Below, piece after piece: positions 1-6,950 of a stretch of DNA of 24,716 bases (the stretch's first letter is position 1; the number at the start of each line of letters is the position of its first letter). The DNA lies in contig JAFGJF010000296.1 of assembly GCA_016929205.1 (NCBI GenBank), forward strand, positions 1 to 24,716. Reading direction: 5' to 3'. Below the pieces are notes generated by a model that searched no databases, had not been told where the DNA came from, and saw nothing but the letters and a program-made list of their open reading frames with translations. Origin of the DNA: Anaerolineae bacterium. GTDB lineage: Bacteria; Chloroflexota; Anaerolineae; JAFGEY01. The position numbers and the translations under genes are program-made.

Positions 1-68
1 TGGCAGACGCGCGCGACTCAAACTCGCGTGAGGGTGACCTCTTGTGGGTTCGATTCCCACCTCCGGCA
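1..68 (+). tRNA. tRNA-Leu(CAA), 5' end cut by the window edge
   Basis: The 3' part of a class II tRNA is visible from the D-loop onward. The anticodon stem CGCGA/TCGCG closes a 7-base loop CTCAAAC, giving anticodon CAA, which reads UUG leucine codons. The long variable arm has stem GAGG/CCTC, as expected for tRNA-Leu. The T-arm is GTGGG-TTCGATT-CCCAC. The 3' acceptor strand CTCCGGC is followed by discriminator A. CCA is not encoded, since TTG follows. The 5' acceptor strand and first part of the D-arm lie outside the window. Confidence 0.95.
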
Positions 69-126
69 TTGTATCTCAATTATACCAATTTTCAGCCAAA
101 TCGCGAATTCAAGGATTGTCTTACGA

Positions 127-162
127 GGCTGGTCCCTACCCTGGGGAGTAGCCTTTTGTTTT
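127..162 (+). terminator. Intrinsic terminator downstream of tRNA-Leu
   Basis: The stem pairs GGCT (127-130) with AGCC (150-153), and continues after one mismatch with TCCC (133-136) against GGGA (144-147). The run TTTTGTTTT follows at 154-162. It sits about 60 bases past the tRNA end and before the next gene, as expected for a tRNA transcript terminator. Confidence 0.7.
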
Positions 163-193
163 GTCTGATTGCAAACGATAACGCGGAGCACAT

Positions 194-592
194 ATGTTTG
201 GCAAACGCGGATGGATCACGGCGCTCACAACAATAGCTTGTCTCCTTGGTGGAATCGGACTGGGCCTGCTCGTTGGATGGGTAATCGCGCCGGTCGAGTA
301 CGTCGATACCAATCTTGCCTACCTCCATCCCACCTACAAGAACGATTTTATTTTGACTGTAAGCGATGCGTTTGCGCTCGACGGCGATCTGGACACAGCA
401 AAGGCTCGCCTTGCTCTCTTGATTTTGCCCGACCCGGCAGCCGCCGTCGCCGACCTCGCCCAAGATGCGATCGACCAGCAGAAACCAATTCAACAGATTC
501 AAGCCCTGGCTCGACTGGCTGCTGCGTTGGGCATCCAACGCGAGGCGTTTGCCCCCTATTTATCTTCTATCGAGGAAAATAGCGCGCCATGA
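194..592 (+). CDS. Small membrane-anchored protein, paralogue of the next gene's N-terminal domain
   Basis: 132 residues; I do not recognise a named family. One transmembrane segment (about residues 8-32) is followed by a short helical domain. The stretch from the end of the membrane helix (motif PVEYVD, 33-38) to the C-terminus matches the N-terminal 125 residues of the next protein: both have a Gly-rich helix, PVEYVD, an alanine-rich helical repeat and a final APY. The likely topology is N-terminus inside with the domain outside. The ATG is preceded by GGAG at 185-188 with a 5-base gap. The stop overlaps the next start (ATGA at 589-592), implying translational coupling. No convincing promoter was seen between the tRNA terminator and the start. 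Confidence 0.8.
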   Translation: MFGKRGWITALTTIACLLGGIGLGLLVGWVIAPVEYVDTNLAYLHPTYKNDFILTVSDAFALDGDLDTAKARLALLILPDPAAAVADLAQDAIDQQKPIQQIQALARLAAALGIQREAFAPYLSSIEENSAP

Positions 593-1584
593 GTAAAAAA
601 CGCGAACCGAGCCGCTGGGTGCTGCCGCTGCTGTTGTTTATGGCAACGGGCACCGGCATTGGCGTTGGTTTGATCGTCAGTTGGGTCGTATGGCCAGTTG
701 AATACGTGGACGTTGCTCCCGATTCGCTGATGCCCTCTCACCGCGAAGAAGTCCTGGTCTTGATCGGTATGTCGTATGCCTACAATCATGACCTGGGCCT
801 GGCTCAAAACCGGCTTGCCGCCCTGGGTGACACGACCGGATCGGAGGTCGTTACCCTGGCTGAACAATACGCCTCCGGGGGTAACGATGCCGATCAGATT
901 CGGGCATTGACCGCGCTGGCCTACGCGCTGGGGTTCCGACGGGCAGCACTCGCGCCCTATATGCCCGATTTTGCGCCCACCGCGACGTGGACGCCTTGGC
1001 CGATGCCATCCCAGACGTTTACGCCGCCGCCGACGGAAACAATGACCCCATCGCCAACGGAGACAATGCCCCCTACACCGACTGTGACGGCATCCATATC
1101 CCTCACGTCGCCAGTGACGCCGTCGACGACGCTCACAGCGACTGTTTCGCCAACGCCCGCCGCGATGCCAACCGAGGCCCCTACGGCGACGCCGATACCA
1201 ACTCTGACACCAGCACCCTTGCCGACGCCGTCTCCCACCACTGCGCCAGTACCCGTGCCAGGCTTTGAAATCGTCAAGCAGCAGCACGTGTGCGATTCCC
1301 CCGGCGGGCAACTGCGGGTGACGGTACTGGACGAGACCGGACGACCACAACCCAACGTCGAATTGCTCATTCGTTGGGACGGTCAAGACGAACACTTTTT
1401 CACCGGCCTCAAGCCTGAAAAAGGCATCGGATACGCCGACTTTGATATGCAAAAAGACCGAGTATACGAGTTGGTCATCGTTGGCGCACAAAGCAACGTG
1501 GCACAAGGGCTTGACACTGGTGGGTGCGAAAATCGGCTGGCATCCTGGGACATTGTCTTTCAATTCAACCGGCCTGACCAATGA
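589..1584 (+). CDS. Membrane-anchored protein with Thr/Pro-rich linker and C-terminal beta domain
   Basis: 331 residues in three parts. Residues 1-125 are a membrane anchor (about 11-36) plus a helical domain like the upstream protein. Residues 130-225 are a low-complexity linker dominated by Thr, Pro, Ala and Ser. Residues 226-331 are a compact, probably beta-sandwich domain with two cysteines (C235 and C313) that could form a disulfide. The arrangement suggests an outer domain held away from the membrane by a wall-spanning stalk. The start overlaps the upstream stop and the stop overlaps the downstream glycosyltransferase start, both as ATGA, so the three genes are probably made together. 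The linker is a plausible O-glycosylation substrate, but that is inference. Function unknown. Confidence 0.8.
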   Translation: MSKKREPSRWVLPLLLFMATGTGIGVGLIVSWVVWPVEYVDVAPDSLMPSHREEVLVLIGMSYAYNHDLGLAQNRLAALGDTTGSEVVTLAEQYASGGNDADQIRALTALAYALGFRRAALAPYMPDFAPTATWTPWPMPSQTFTPPPTETMTPSPTETMPPTPTVTASISLTSPVTPSTTLTATVSPTPAAMPTEAPTATPIPTLTPAPLPTPSPTTAPVPVPGFEIVKQQHVCDSPGGQLRVTVLDETGRPQPNVELLIRWDGQDEHFFTGLKPEKGIGYADFDMQKDRVYELVIVGAQSNVAQGLDTGGCENRLASWDIVFQFNRPDQ

Positions 1585-3920
1585 AACGAATAGACACGTG
1601 GTTTTCCAGGAAAACAGTCCACATCGGGCCGACGTTGATGTTGCTCGTCATCCTTTTGCTGGGATTTGGGCTGCGGCTTTATCGACTGGGCGATCAAAGC
1701 ATCTGGTGGGACGAGGGCCATGCAGTTTGGACTGCGCGGCACGATCTGTACGGAACCACCCGCATCACTGCCTATGATGTTCATCCCCCGCTGTACCTGT
1801 GGCTGCTGAACATCTGGCTGCGCCTGGCGGGCGACAGCGAGCTTTCTGTCCGCTACCTGTCCTTGATCGGCGGGATATTGACGGTAGCTCTCGTCTATGT
1901 CGTTGCGCGACGGCTAATTGGACGACGTGCTGCCCTGTTGGCGACGTTGTTGCTCGCTACCGCCCGTTTTCATATCTGGTGGTCTCAAGAAGCACGGATG
2001 TACATCTGGGCCACGTTTTTCGCTCTCCTATCCACTTGTTTTTTCTCCCGCTTGCGGCAGGGCAACATACGAATCTGGTGGTCCTATATTTTCAGCAGTG
2101 CGGCAATGCTGTATACACTCTATCTGTCCGCTCTGGTCTTGTGCATACAAAACCTGTTTATCGTCTTGACGGTATGGCGAAAACCCCATCGACGCCGCAC
2201 ACTGTTCAGGTGGGCGCTATCTCAATTGGGAATCATTTTCCTGTATGCACCCTGGCTTTACATGGCACTGCCACGCATTCGTACAGACACGGCCAAAACG
2301 CCGTTCACTTTTGCACAGGTATGGCAGCTTTACGGCACGGTATTGACGACGGGCATTTCAACTAATTTGCAGCATTACCTTTGGCTGGTCGTTACCTTTG
2401 GCATACTGGCAGTGGCAGGAATTGCCCTTTTTGCACTCGACCATTCGCAACCGCAGCGATACGGTTTTTCCGGGTGGGAAATCGCCTTACTTTTAGCACT
2501 GCCGTTGATTCTGCCACCGGTCATCGTTTACATGCTGTCGATCCCGCGCGGGTTCTTTTACTCGCCCAAACCTGAAGCGCGTTACCTGCTGCTCTTTGCA
2601 CCGTTCTTTTATATCCTGGTGGCGGGCACGTTAGCTGGTTTCTGGCAAAAAGGCAAACGGTGGCGCATCCTTTCTGTGTGTACCATCGTGCTTGTCTTGA
2701 GCACCTTTGTCAGCGTCCTGCCGGCACATTATGCAGGTCGCTACCTGCGCAACGACTATCAAACCGCCATGCAAACCCTGGCCGCTTATGGCCGGCCTGG
2801 CGATGCCATATTGGTCGTATCGGGCGATCGTTACCCGGTTTTTTTGTACCACTATGACCGGCAGTTCTCGCACGACGACATGGTTGTATATCTGATGCCA
2901 CGTCACAACACGACCTTTACATCAGAAAACGTAGACGCCGAACTGGATCCGCTGCACAAACAATACGCCCGTCTATGGCTTGCCAGTTTCGAACGCACGC
3001 TCCAGGATCCTGACAACGTGGTCGAAGGCTGGTTGAACGCGCGACGCACGCCGGTGCTGAACGTCTCCCAAGATTACAACTATTTGCGACTCTATACCCT
3101 CGATGGTGTGGCCCCGGCGCTGGATCAAGAGACGATCCAGCCGCAACACCTGCTGCCGGATCACGACAATCACGGCATCATTGGCTACGATCTTGCCACT
3201 GTGGAATTTCGGCCCGGCGATGCGATCCAACCTGCGTTCTATGTACGAACAACCGGCGACGCTAACCCGACTATGTACCTGGTCGACGACAAAGGACAGA
3301 TCATCGATCGCCAAACCGCCGGCCTGACGCCAAACGCAAACGCTGTCGCGCGCGTTATGGCCACGTTTCCCATCTATACCTATACCGCGCCGGGCCATTA
3401 CTGGCTTTCGGTTTGTCCCTCCAGCCAGGCTGAATGTCTCACCGTGCCCGCAGGCCGCGTCACGCACAGTAAGCACCTGCCAAGACAGACACCGGAGGTT
3501 CCCGACTCGCTCGATGTCGGTAACGGTATGATTCAATTTCAGGGGTATTCCCTATCCGCAAAAACGGTTCGCCCCGGACAAACGCTCGACGTCGATCTGC
3601 ACTGGCAAGCCGGACAGCGTCTGGACCAGGACTATACCATCTTTGCCCACCTGTTGGGGCCTTTTAACCCCGCAACGGGAGGACCGGTGTGGGCGCAACA
3701 CGATAGCTACCCGCTTGATGGCGGGCACCCAACGACCCGCTGGCTGCCCGGACAAAAGGTGATCGACCGCCATACATTCGAGATCCCACCCGAGATACCT
3801 GCGGGCACATATCAGATCGAGGTTGGCCTGTACGATGCACACAGCGGCGAACGATTGGTTGTTGCCGGGAGCGAAGACAATCGCATCTTGATCGCCGAAG
3901 TCAAAATCACAACGAATTGA
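1581..3920 (+). CDS. GT-C family glycosyltransferase (GT39/PMT-like) with beta-rich C-terminal domain
   Basis: 779 residues. It is a multi-pass membrane protein with about ten or more hydrophobic helices in the first ~400 residues. The first outer loop carries the acidic pair D44-E45 in WWDEG, then HPPLY (68-72) and QEARMY (136-141). These are hallmarks of the PMT_2/ArnT-like dolichyl- or polyprenyl-phosphate-dependent glycosyltransferases, in which the loop acidic residues are catalytic or metal-binding. The soluble C-terminal half is beta-rich. Residues ~650-775 (VRPGQTLDVDLHW ... PAGTYQIEVGLYD) resemble the C-terminus of the DUF2723 protein at 14096-16450. It is third in an ATGA-coupled operon with two anchored proteins. 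The transferred sugar and acceptor are unknown; the Thr/Pro-rich neighbour is a candidate acceptor. Confidence 0.85.
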   Translation: MKRIDTWFSRKTVHIGPTLMLLVILLLGFGLRLYRLGDQSIWWDEGHAVWTARHDLYGTTRITAYDVHPPLYLWLLNIWLRLAGDSELSVRYLSLIGGILTVALVYVVARRLIGRRAALLATLLLATARFHIWWSQEARMYIWATFFALLSTCFFSRLRQGNIRIWWSYIFSSAAMLYTLYLSALVLCIQNLFIVLTVWRKPHRRRTLFRWALSQLGIIFLYAPWLYMALPRIRTDTAKTPFTFAQVWQLYGTVLTTGISTNLQHYLWLVVTFGILAVAGIALFALDHSQPQRYGFSGWEIALLLALPLILPPVIVYMLSIPRGFFYSPKPEARYLLLFAPFFYILVAGTLAGFWQKGKRWRILSVCTIVLVLSTFVSVLPAHYAGRYLRNDYQTAMQTLAAYGRPGDAILVVSGDRYPVFLYHYDRQFSHDDMVVYLMPRHNTTFTSENVDAELDPLHKQYARLWLASFERTLQDPDNVVEGWLNARRTPVLNVSQDYNYLRLYTLDGVAPALDQETIQPQHLLPDHDNHGIIGYDLATVEFRPGDAIQPAFYVRTTGDANPTMYLVDDKGQIIDRQTAGLTPNANAVARVMATFPIYTYTAPGHYWLSVCPSSQAECLTVPAGRVTHSKHLPRQTPEVPDSLDVGNGMIQFQGYSLSAKTVRPGQTLDVDLHWQAGQRLDQDYTIFAHLLGPFNPATGGPVWAQHDSYPLDGGHPTTRWLPGQKVIDRHTFEIPPEIPAGTYQIEVGLYDAHSGERLVVAGSEDNRILIAEVKITTN

Positions 3921-3951
3921 GTTTTTTATCCGCATCAAGCGTCGACAGTGT

Positions 3952-3980
3952 TTGACAGCTTGAAGGGTTAACGTTATAAT
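3952..3980 (+). promoter_or_regulatory. Consensus sigma-70 promoter for fba
   Basis: Perfect -35 TTGACA (3952-3957), a 17-bp spacer, and perfect -10 TATAAT (3975-3980). Transcription should start near 3987, leaving a leader of about 37 bases. The ribosome site GGAGG at 4012-4016 lies 7 bases before the ATG. This predicts strong constitutive expression. Confidence 0.9.
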
Positions 3981-4023
3981 CCTTGTCGACACTCTCGTTC
4001 ATTTTTGGTATGGAGGAAACCTA

Positions 4024-4941
4024 ATGCCACTCGTAACTACACAAAATATGCTTCAAGCAGCTCTCAAGGGGCGTTTTGCCGTTGGTGCATTTAACGCCAA
4101 CAACATGGAAATGGTCCAGGCTATCGTAGAAGCCGCGACCGAAGAGCGCGCTCCCGTCATTTTGCAGGTCAGCCAGGGTGCGATCCGTTACGCCGGTATG
4201 CCCTTTGCAGCCGGGCTGGTGAAAATTGCTGCCGCCAACACCGACATCCCCGTCGCATTGCACCTGGATCACGGCACAGACTTTGACCAGAATGTCCTTT
4301 GCCTGCGTGAGGGGTTCACCTCATTGATGTTCGACGGCTCCAGCCTGCCGTTGGAGGAAAACATTCGCATCAGCAAGACGGTCTGCGGGATTGCCCATAT
4401 TTGCGGCATTCCCGTCGAGACCGAATTGGGCAAGGTGCTCAAACGCGGTGCGACCCCAGAAGAAGTCAAAGCGGCGATGGCCAAGCCAGAAGACGCAAGA
4501 CGCTTCATTGAAGAGACCGGCGCGGACTCACTGGCCGTAGCCGTTGGTTCCATTCACGCTTTGCTCTCCAAGACCGCCGAACTGGACATCACCCGTCTGG
4601 AAGAAATTCACCAGGCCATTCCCGAAATACCACTGGTCCTGCACGGGTCCTCGGGCGTCAAGGAAGACAGTGTCGTGGCATCGCTCGATCACGGGATCGC
4701 CAAGGTCAATGTGGCCACCTATCTCTCGCAGGCCTTTACCTTTGCCATGTTTGACCACCTTAAAGCCAACCCCACCGTTGAAGACCCACGCGAACACCTG
4801 GTGCCGGCTCGCGAAGCCGCCAAAGAGCGCGTTCGTGAAAAAATCCGCCTTTTCCGGTCGAACGGCACGGTTACCAGCAGCGGAGGCTTTGGCAGCCCGC
4901 CGACACAACATCGCGTCGCCGACATCGGCGAAGCCGAATAA
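4024..4941 (+). CDS. fba: Class II fructose-bisphosphate aldolase
   Basis: 305 residues, normal for the family. It catalyses reversible aldol cleavage of fructose 1,6-bisphosphate to dihydroxyacetone phosphate and glyceraldehyde 3-phosphate, in the cytoplasm, in glycolysis and gluconeogenesis. Visible signatures are GAFNANN (21-27), LHLDHG with catalytic D82 and zinc ligand H83, ETELG with a conserved acidic residue, VGSIH with a metal-binding His, and LHGSSG with a further zinc-ligand His. The phosphate-binding region near KVNVAT is also present. One oddity: the His of GSIH is followed by ALLSK rather than the common G-x-Y-K. The related tagatose- or sedoheptulose-bisphosphate aldolases cannot be excluded from sequence alone. 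The gene has its own consensus promoter and a strong ribosome site (GGAGG, 7-base gap). Confidence 0.92.
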   Translation: MPLVTTQNMLQAALKGRFAVGAFNANNMEMVQAIVEAATEERAPVILQVSQGAIRYAGMPFAAGLVKIAAANTDIPVALHLDHGTDFDQNVLCLREGFTSLMFDGSSLPLEENIRISKTVCGIAHICGIPVETELGKVLKRGATPEEVKAAMAKPEDARRFIEETGADSLAVAVGSIHALLSKTAELDITRLEEIHQAIPEIPLVLHGSSGVKEDSVVASLDHGIAKVNVATYLSQAFTFAMFDHLKANPTVEDPREHLVPAREAAKERVREKIRLFRSNGTVTSSGGFGSPPTQHRVADIGEAE

Positions 4942-4963
4942 ACCAGATCGCGATCATCGTTTG

Positions 4964-4993
4964 CTTGAGAGTTGTCCAAGGACAGCTCTCAAG
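4964..4993. repeat. 13-bp inverted repeat (hairpin) after fba
   Basis: Arms CTTGAGAGTTGTC (4964-4976) and GACAGCTCTCAAG (4981-4993) flank a 4-base loop, CAAG. Twelve pairs are Watson-Crick and one is G-U. It starts 22 bases after the fba stop. There is no T-run directly after it, so it is not a textbook intrinsic terminator. It may end or protect the fba mRNA. Confidence 0.7.
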
Positions 4994-5004
4994 TGCTGTG
5001 CCCA

Positions 5005-5023
5005 AACAATTTTGTAAATTGTT
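5005..5023. repeat. Perfect AT-rich dyad AACAATTT-TGT-AAATTGTT
   Basis: Two perfect 8-bp arms surround a 3-base centre. The sequence GCTTTTC follows, so this could be a weak hairpin terminator. It could also be a protein-binding operator, although it lies about 140 bases upstream of the next promoter. Function unknown. Confidence 0.55.
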
Positions 5024-5060
5024 GCTTTTCAAATACAGCAAGTCTCAATTTGGTGGGGTT

Positions 5061-5108
5061 GAGGCTTCAGCCGGTGCAGTTTGGCACTCAAAAGCCGGCT
5101 AAAGCCTC
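5061..5108. repeat. REP-like imperfect palindrome
   Basis: Arm GAGGCTTCAGCCGG (5061-5074) pairs with CCGGCTAAAGCCTC (5095-5108) at 13 of 14 positions. The 20-base loop itself contains a TGC/GCA pair. The GC-rich GGCTTnAGCCGG type of sequence resembles repetitive extragenic palindromes of other bacteria. Only one copy is in this window, so repetitiveness is not shown here. Confidence 0.55.
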
Positions 5109-5163
5109 CATTCCGATCACATTCCAAGTCATATTGATAATTGCTGTTTCAAAGACTCTGGCA

Positions 5164-5192
5164 TTGACCCTGCCTATGAACTGTGCTATAAT
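5164..5192 (+). promoter_or_regulatory. Sigma-70 promoter for the two-helix membrane protein and ytxH-like operon
   Basis: -35 TTGACC (5164-5169), 17-bp spacer, -10 TATAAT (5187-5192). The start point would be near 5199. The ribosome site AGGGGG at 5211-5216 lies 6 bases before the ATG at 5223. Confidence 0.85.
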
Positions 5193-5222
5193 GTAAACAA
5201 TAGTTGCACAAGGGGGAATACT

Positions 5223-5792
5223 ATGGCCGCAAAACAACCCACAACTGCACCCGTTGATCCCGCAACGCAAACACCTATTTCTACCAAGCCGCTTGTTTCC
5301 AAGCGCACGCGTACGGCAACAACGATCGTCAGTGTGATCGTCGTTCTGATCGTCCTCGGCTTGCTCATTGGGCTGGGATACTTGATGTACACCTCCTATG
5401 ATCGAGCAGCGATGTCCGATACCGTACCGGGCACGGTTCGCCTGCGCGACATCGCCTTTATTGTTATGGCTGTCGAAACCCTAGTGCTAATGGTCCTTGC
5501 ACTGATCATCATCGTCTTGCTGATGGTGATGACCGTGCTGATCTATGATCGGGTGATTCCTATCCTGGAGCAGTTGAACAAGACGATGAACACGGTCGTC
5601 GAGACAACACATACGGTACGCGGCACGACGACATTTGTGAGCGAAAAGATCGTTTCACCTTTTATTGAGCTGTCCAGTTACGCCGCCGGCATAGCTCGCA
5701 TTGTCAAAGGCATCTTTGATCTCGTACCACGAAAAAAAGCAGGTGAACAAACGGTTGAAACAAATACGGACGTATTCAAGTTGGAACAGTAA
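5223..5792 (+). CDS. Two-helix membrane protein, DUF948-like
   Basis: 189 residues. A polar, Thr/Pro-containing cytoplasmic N-terminus (1-31) is followed by two strong membrane helices (about 32-56 and 77-108) and an amphipathic helical C-terminus (110-170). The C-terminal part, with VVETTHTVRGTTTFVSEKIV around 125-144, resembles the helical region of DUF948-type general-stress proteins. That assignment is by pattern and is tentative. A YtxH-like protein follows 20 bases downstream, and DUF948 and YtxH proteins often occur together in Gram-positive bacteria, which supports a shared envelope or stress role. The gene has its own good promoter and ribosome site. Confidence 0.75.
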   Translation: MAAKQPTTAPVDPATQTPISTKPLVSKRTRTATTIVSVIVVLIVLGLLIGLGYLMYTSYDRAAMSDTVPGTVRLRDIAFIVMAVETLVLMVLALIIIVLLMVMTVLIYDRVIPILEQLNKTMNTVVETTHTVRGTTTFVSEKIVSPFIELSSYAAGIARIVKGIFDLVPRKKAGEQTVETNTDVFKLEQ

Positions 5793-5812
5793 TATACAGA
5801 AAGGATATTACC

Positions 5813-6139
5813 ATGAGCAAAAATAATGAAGCAGCATCCTTTGTCACGGGTTTTTTGATCGGCGGTCTGATCGGCGCCGCCACGGCGTTGCTCCTGGCAC
5901 CGCAATCCGGTGAAGACACACGCACCCAGATTCGTGAAAAGAGCATTGAGCTAAAGGAAAAAGCCGAGGTCACGTACGCAGATCTGCAGACCAAGGTAGA
6001 GTCTGCCACTGCCGACCTGCGCGCCAAAGTAGACGAGTTATCGGCCAAGGTTGATGAAGCCATCGCACAGGGCAAAGAAAAACTGGCCAAAAAGGTCCCG
6101 GCGGAAGCACCAGCGGAAAAAAAGCCAGCAGAAGCCTAA
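5813..6139 (+). CDS. YtxH domain-containing protein
   Basis: 108 residues. A single glycine-rich membrane helix (about 9-29, with GFLIGGLIGAATALLLAP) is followed by the family motif P-x-SGEDTR (30-37). A long charged helix (about 38-95), likely coiled coil, comes next, then a Lys/Ala/Pro/Glu-rich tail. This is the usual YtxH layout (PF12732), a family linked to general stress but without a known biochemical activity. A purine-rich ribosome site (AGAAAGGA) sits about 10 bases upstream. It is probably co-transcribed with the preceding gene and ends at the terminator at 6165-6198. Confidence 0.88.
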   Translation: MSKNNEAASFVTGFLIGGLIGAATALLLAPQSGEDTRTQIREKSIELKEKAEVTYADLQTKVESATADLRAKVDELSAKVDEAIAQGKEKLAKKVPAEAPAEKKPAEA

Positions 6140-6164
6140 TCGATCACTGTTTTGCTGCAAAATG

Positions 6165-6198
6165 AAAAAAGGTGTCCCTGTTCGTGGACACCTTTTTT
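6165..6198. terminator. Bidirectional intrinsic terminator
   Basis: AAAAAA (6165-6170), stem GGTGTCC (6171-6177), 8-base loop, stem GGACACC (6186-6192), TTTTTT (6193-6198). The A-tract and T-tract are symmetrical, so it can stop both the rightward ytxH-like operon and the leftward DUF4126 gene that ends at 6247. Confidence 0.92.
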
Positions 6199-6246
6199 GT
6201 TTGTGTGTTGTACCGAGCGCGCTCGCCCTTACCCATTGAAAAGATG

Positions 6247-6813
6247 CTAAGCGTTTACCCGCCGCTGGTGTCTTGCCCACAGCCACCACCCAACAACAAT
6301 CGTCGCCAGCAGCAGCACGATCGCCAGCAGCGTGGGCAGCAAAATCGCCAAAAAAGCAGTCAACGCCGACACCACATCTTCAACCGTGCTCAGCACGGGA
6401 TTGCCCACCCCCCCGGTAGTGACCGTGACCGCCGGGCGTGCCGTTGCCTTGACCACATGCACCGTACCCGCCAAAAGCAGCCCGCAGATCATGGCCAACA
6501 CCGGGTGTACGTTGGCAATTGCGTTGGTATTGGCCGCAAACAGGATCGCACCGGCAACAGGACGGATCGCCGTCTGGATCACGTCGTTCACCGAATCGAC
6601 GGCAGGAATCTTGTCGGCCAAAATCTCAACAACCAACAATACGGCAATGACGCCAATCACCCACCAACTGGTCAGCACGTCAAAAGGCTCATTGAGGTGG
6701 ATCCACGTCGTAAACCTGGCGACCAAGGCCACAATCAACATCGGCATATAGGCATTCAATCCTGCCGAAGTCGACAGGCCGAAACTCGTAAAAACGCCCA
6801 AAAAACTCTCCAT
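6247..6813 (-). CDS. DUF4126 family membrane protein
   Basis: 188 residues with four to five hydrophobic segments. The N-terminal motif GLNAYMPML and the central ADKIPAVDSVNDVIQT with a following RPVAGA match DUF4126, a family of small bacterial membrane proteins of unknown function. A Gly/Pro-containing loop (TTGGVGNPVLSTVED) lies before the last two helices, which end in a basic tail. GGAAAGG precedes the ATG. The gene is convergent with the ytxH-like gene and shares its terminator. It lies 134 bases downstream of the sulfatase on the same strand, and that gap carries the 25-bp repeats. No clear own promoter was seen. Confidence 0.85.
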   Translation of the reverse strand: MESFLGVFTSFGLSTSAGLNAYMPMLIVALVARFTTWIHLNEPFDVLTSWWVIGVIAVLLVVEILADKIPAVDSVNDVIQTAIRPVAGAILFAANTNAIANVHPVLAMICGLLLAGTVHVVKATARPAVTVTTGGVGNPVLSTVEDVVSALTAFLAILLPTLLAIVLLLATIVVGWWLWARHQRRVNA

Positions 6814-6876
6814 TGCCCTATACCTTTCCGCAAAACGTCAGATCACTGTGCATCCGGCCTAATCTCGACGCCTCAC

Positions 6877-6950
6877 GCCACCGGTGTTCTCTACCGGCTA
6901 TGCCACCGGTGTTCTCTACCGGCTATGCCACCGGTGTTCTCTACCGGCTA
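6877..6950. repeat. Three tandem copies of a 25-bp repeat with internal CCGGT/ACCGG dyad
   Basis: Units start at 6877, 6902 and 6927. The first two are identical 25-mers and the third matches for 24 bases. Each unit contains CCGGT-gttctct-ACCGG, a 5-bp stem with a 7-base loop, so the RNA would fold into a row of small hairpins. The left edge of the array is in the spacer. The right edge supplies the stop codon of the sulfatase (TAG, minus strand, 6948-6950). Confidence 0.95.

Noticed and set aside
154..193. Promoter directly upstream of the first gene
   Set aside because: A GATAAC -10-like box exists at 177-182, but it has no -35 at proper spacing and the start point would fall on the ribosome site.
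556..1581. 341-codon minus-strand reading frame rich in Arg and Gly
   Set aside because: It is antisense to the Thr/Pro linker gene; the Arg/Gly richness is the reverse complement of ACG/CCG-rich codons.
6877..6950. Possible CRISPR array
   Set aside because: The 25-bp units are directly adjacent with no spacers and no cas genes are nearby; this is a tandem repeat.
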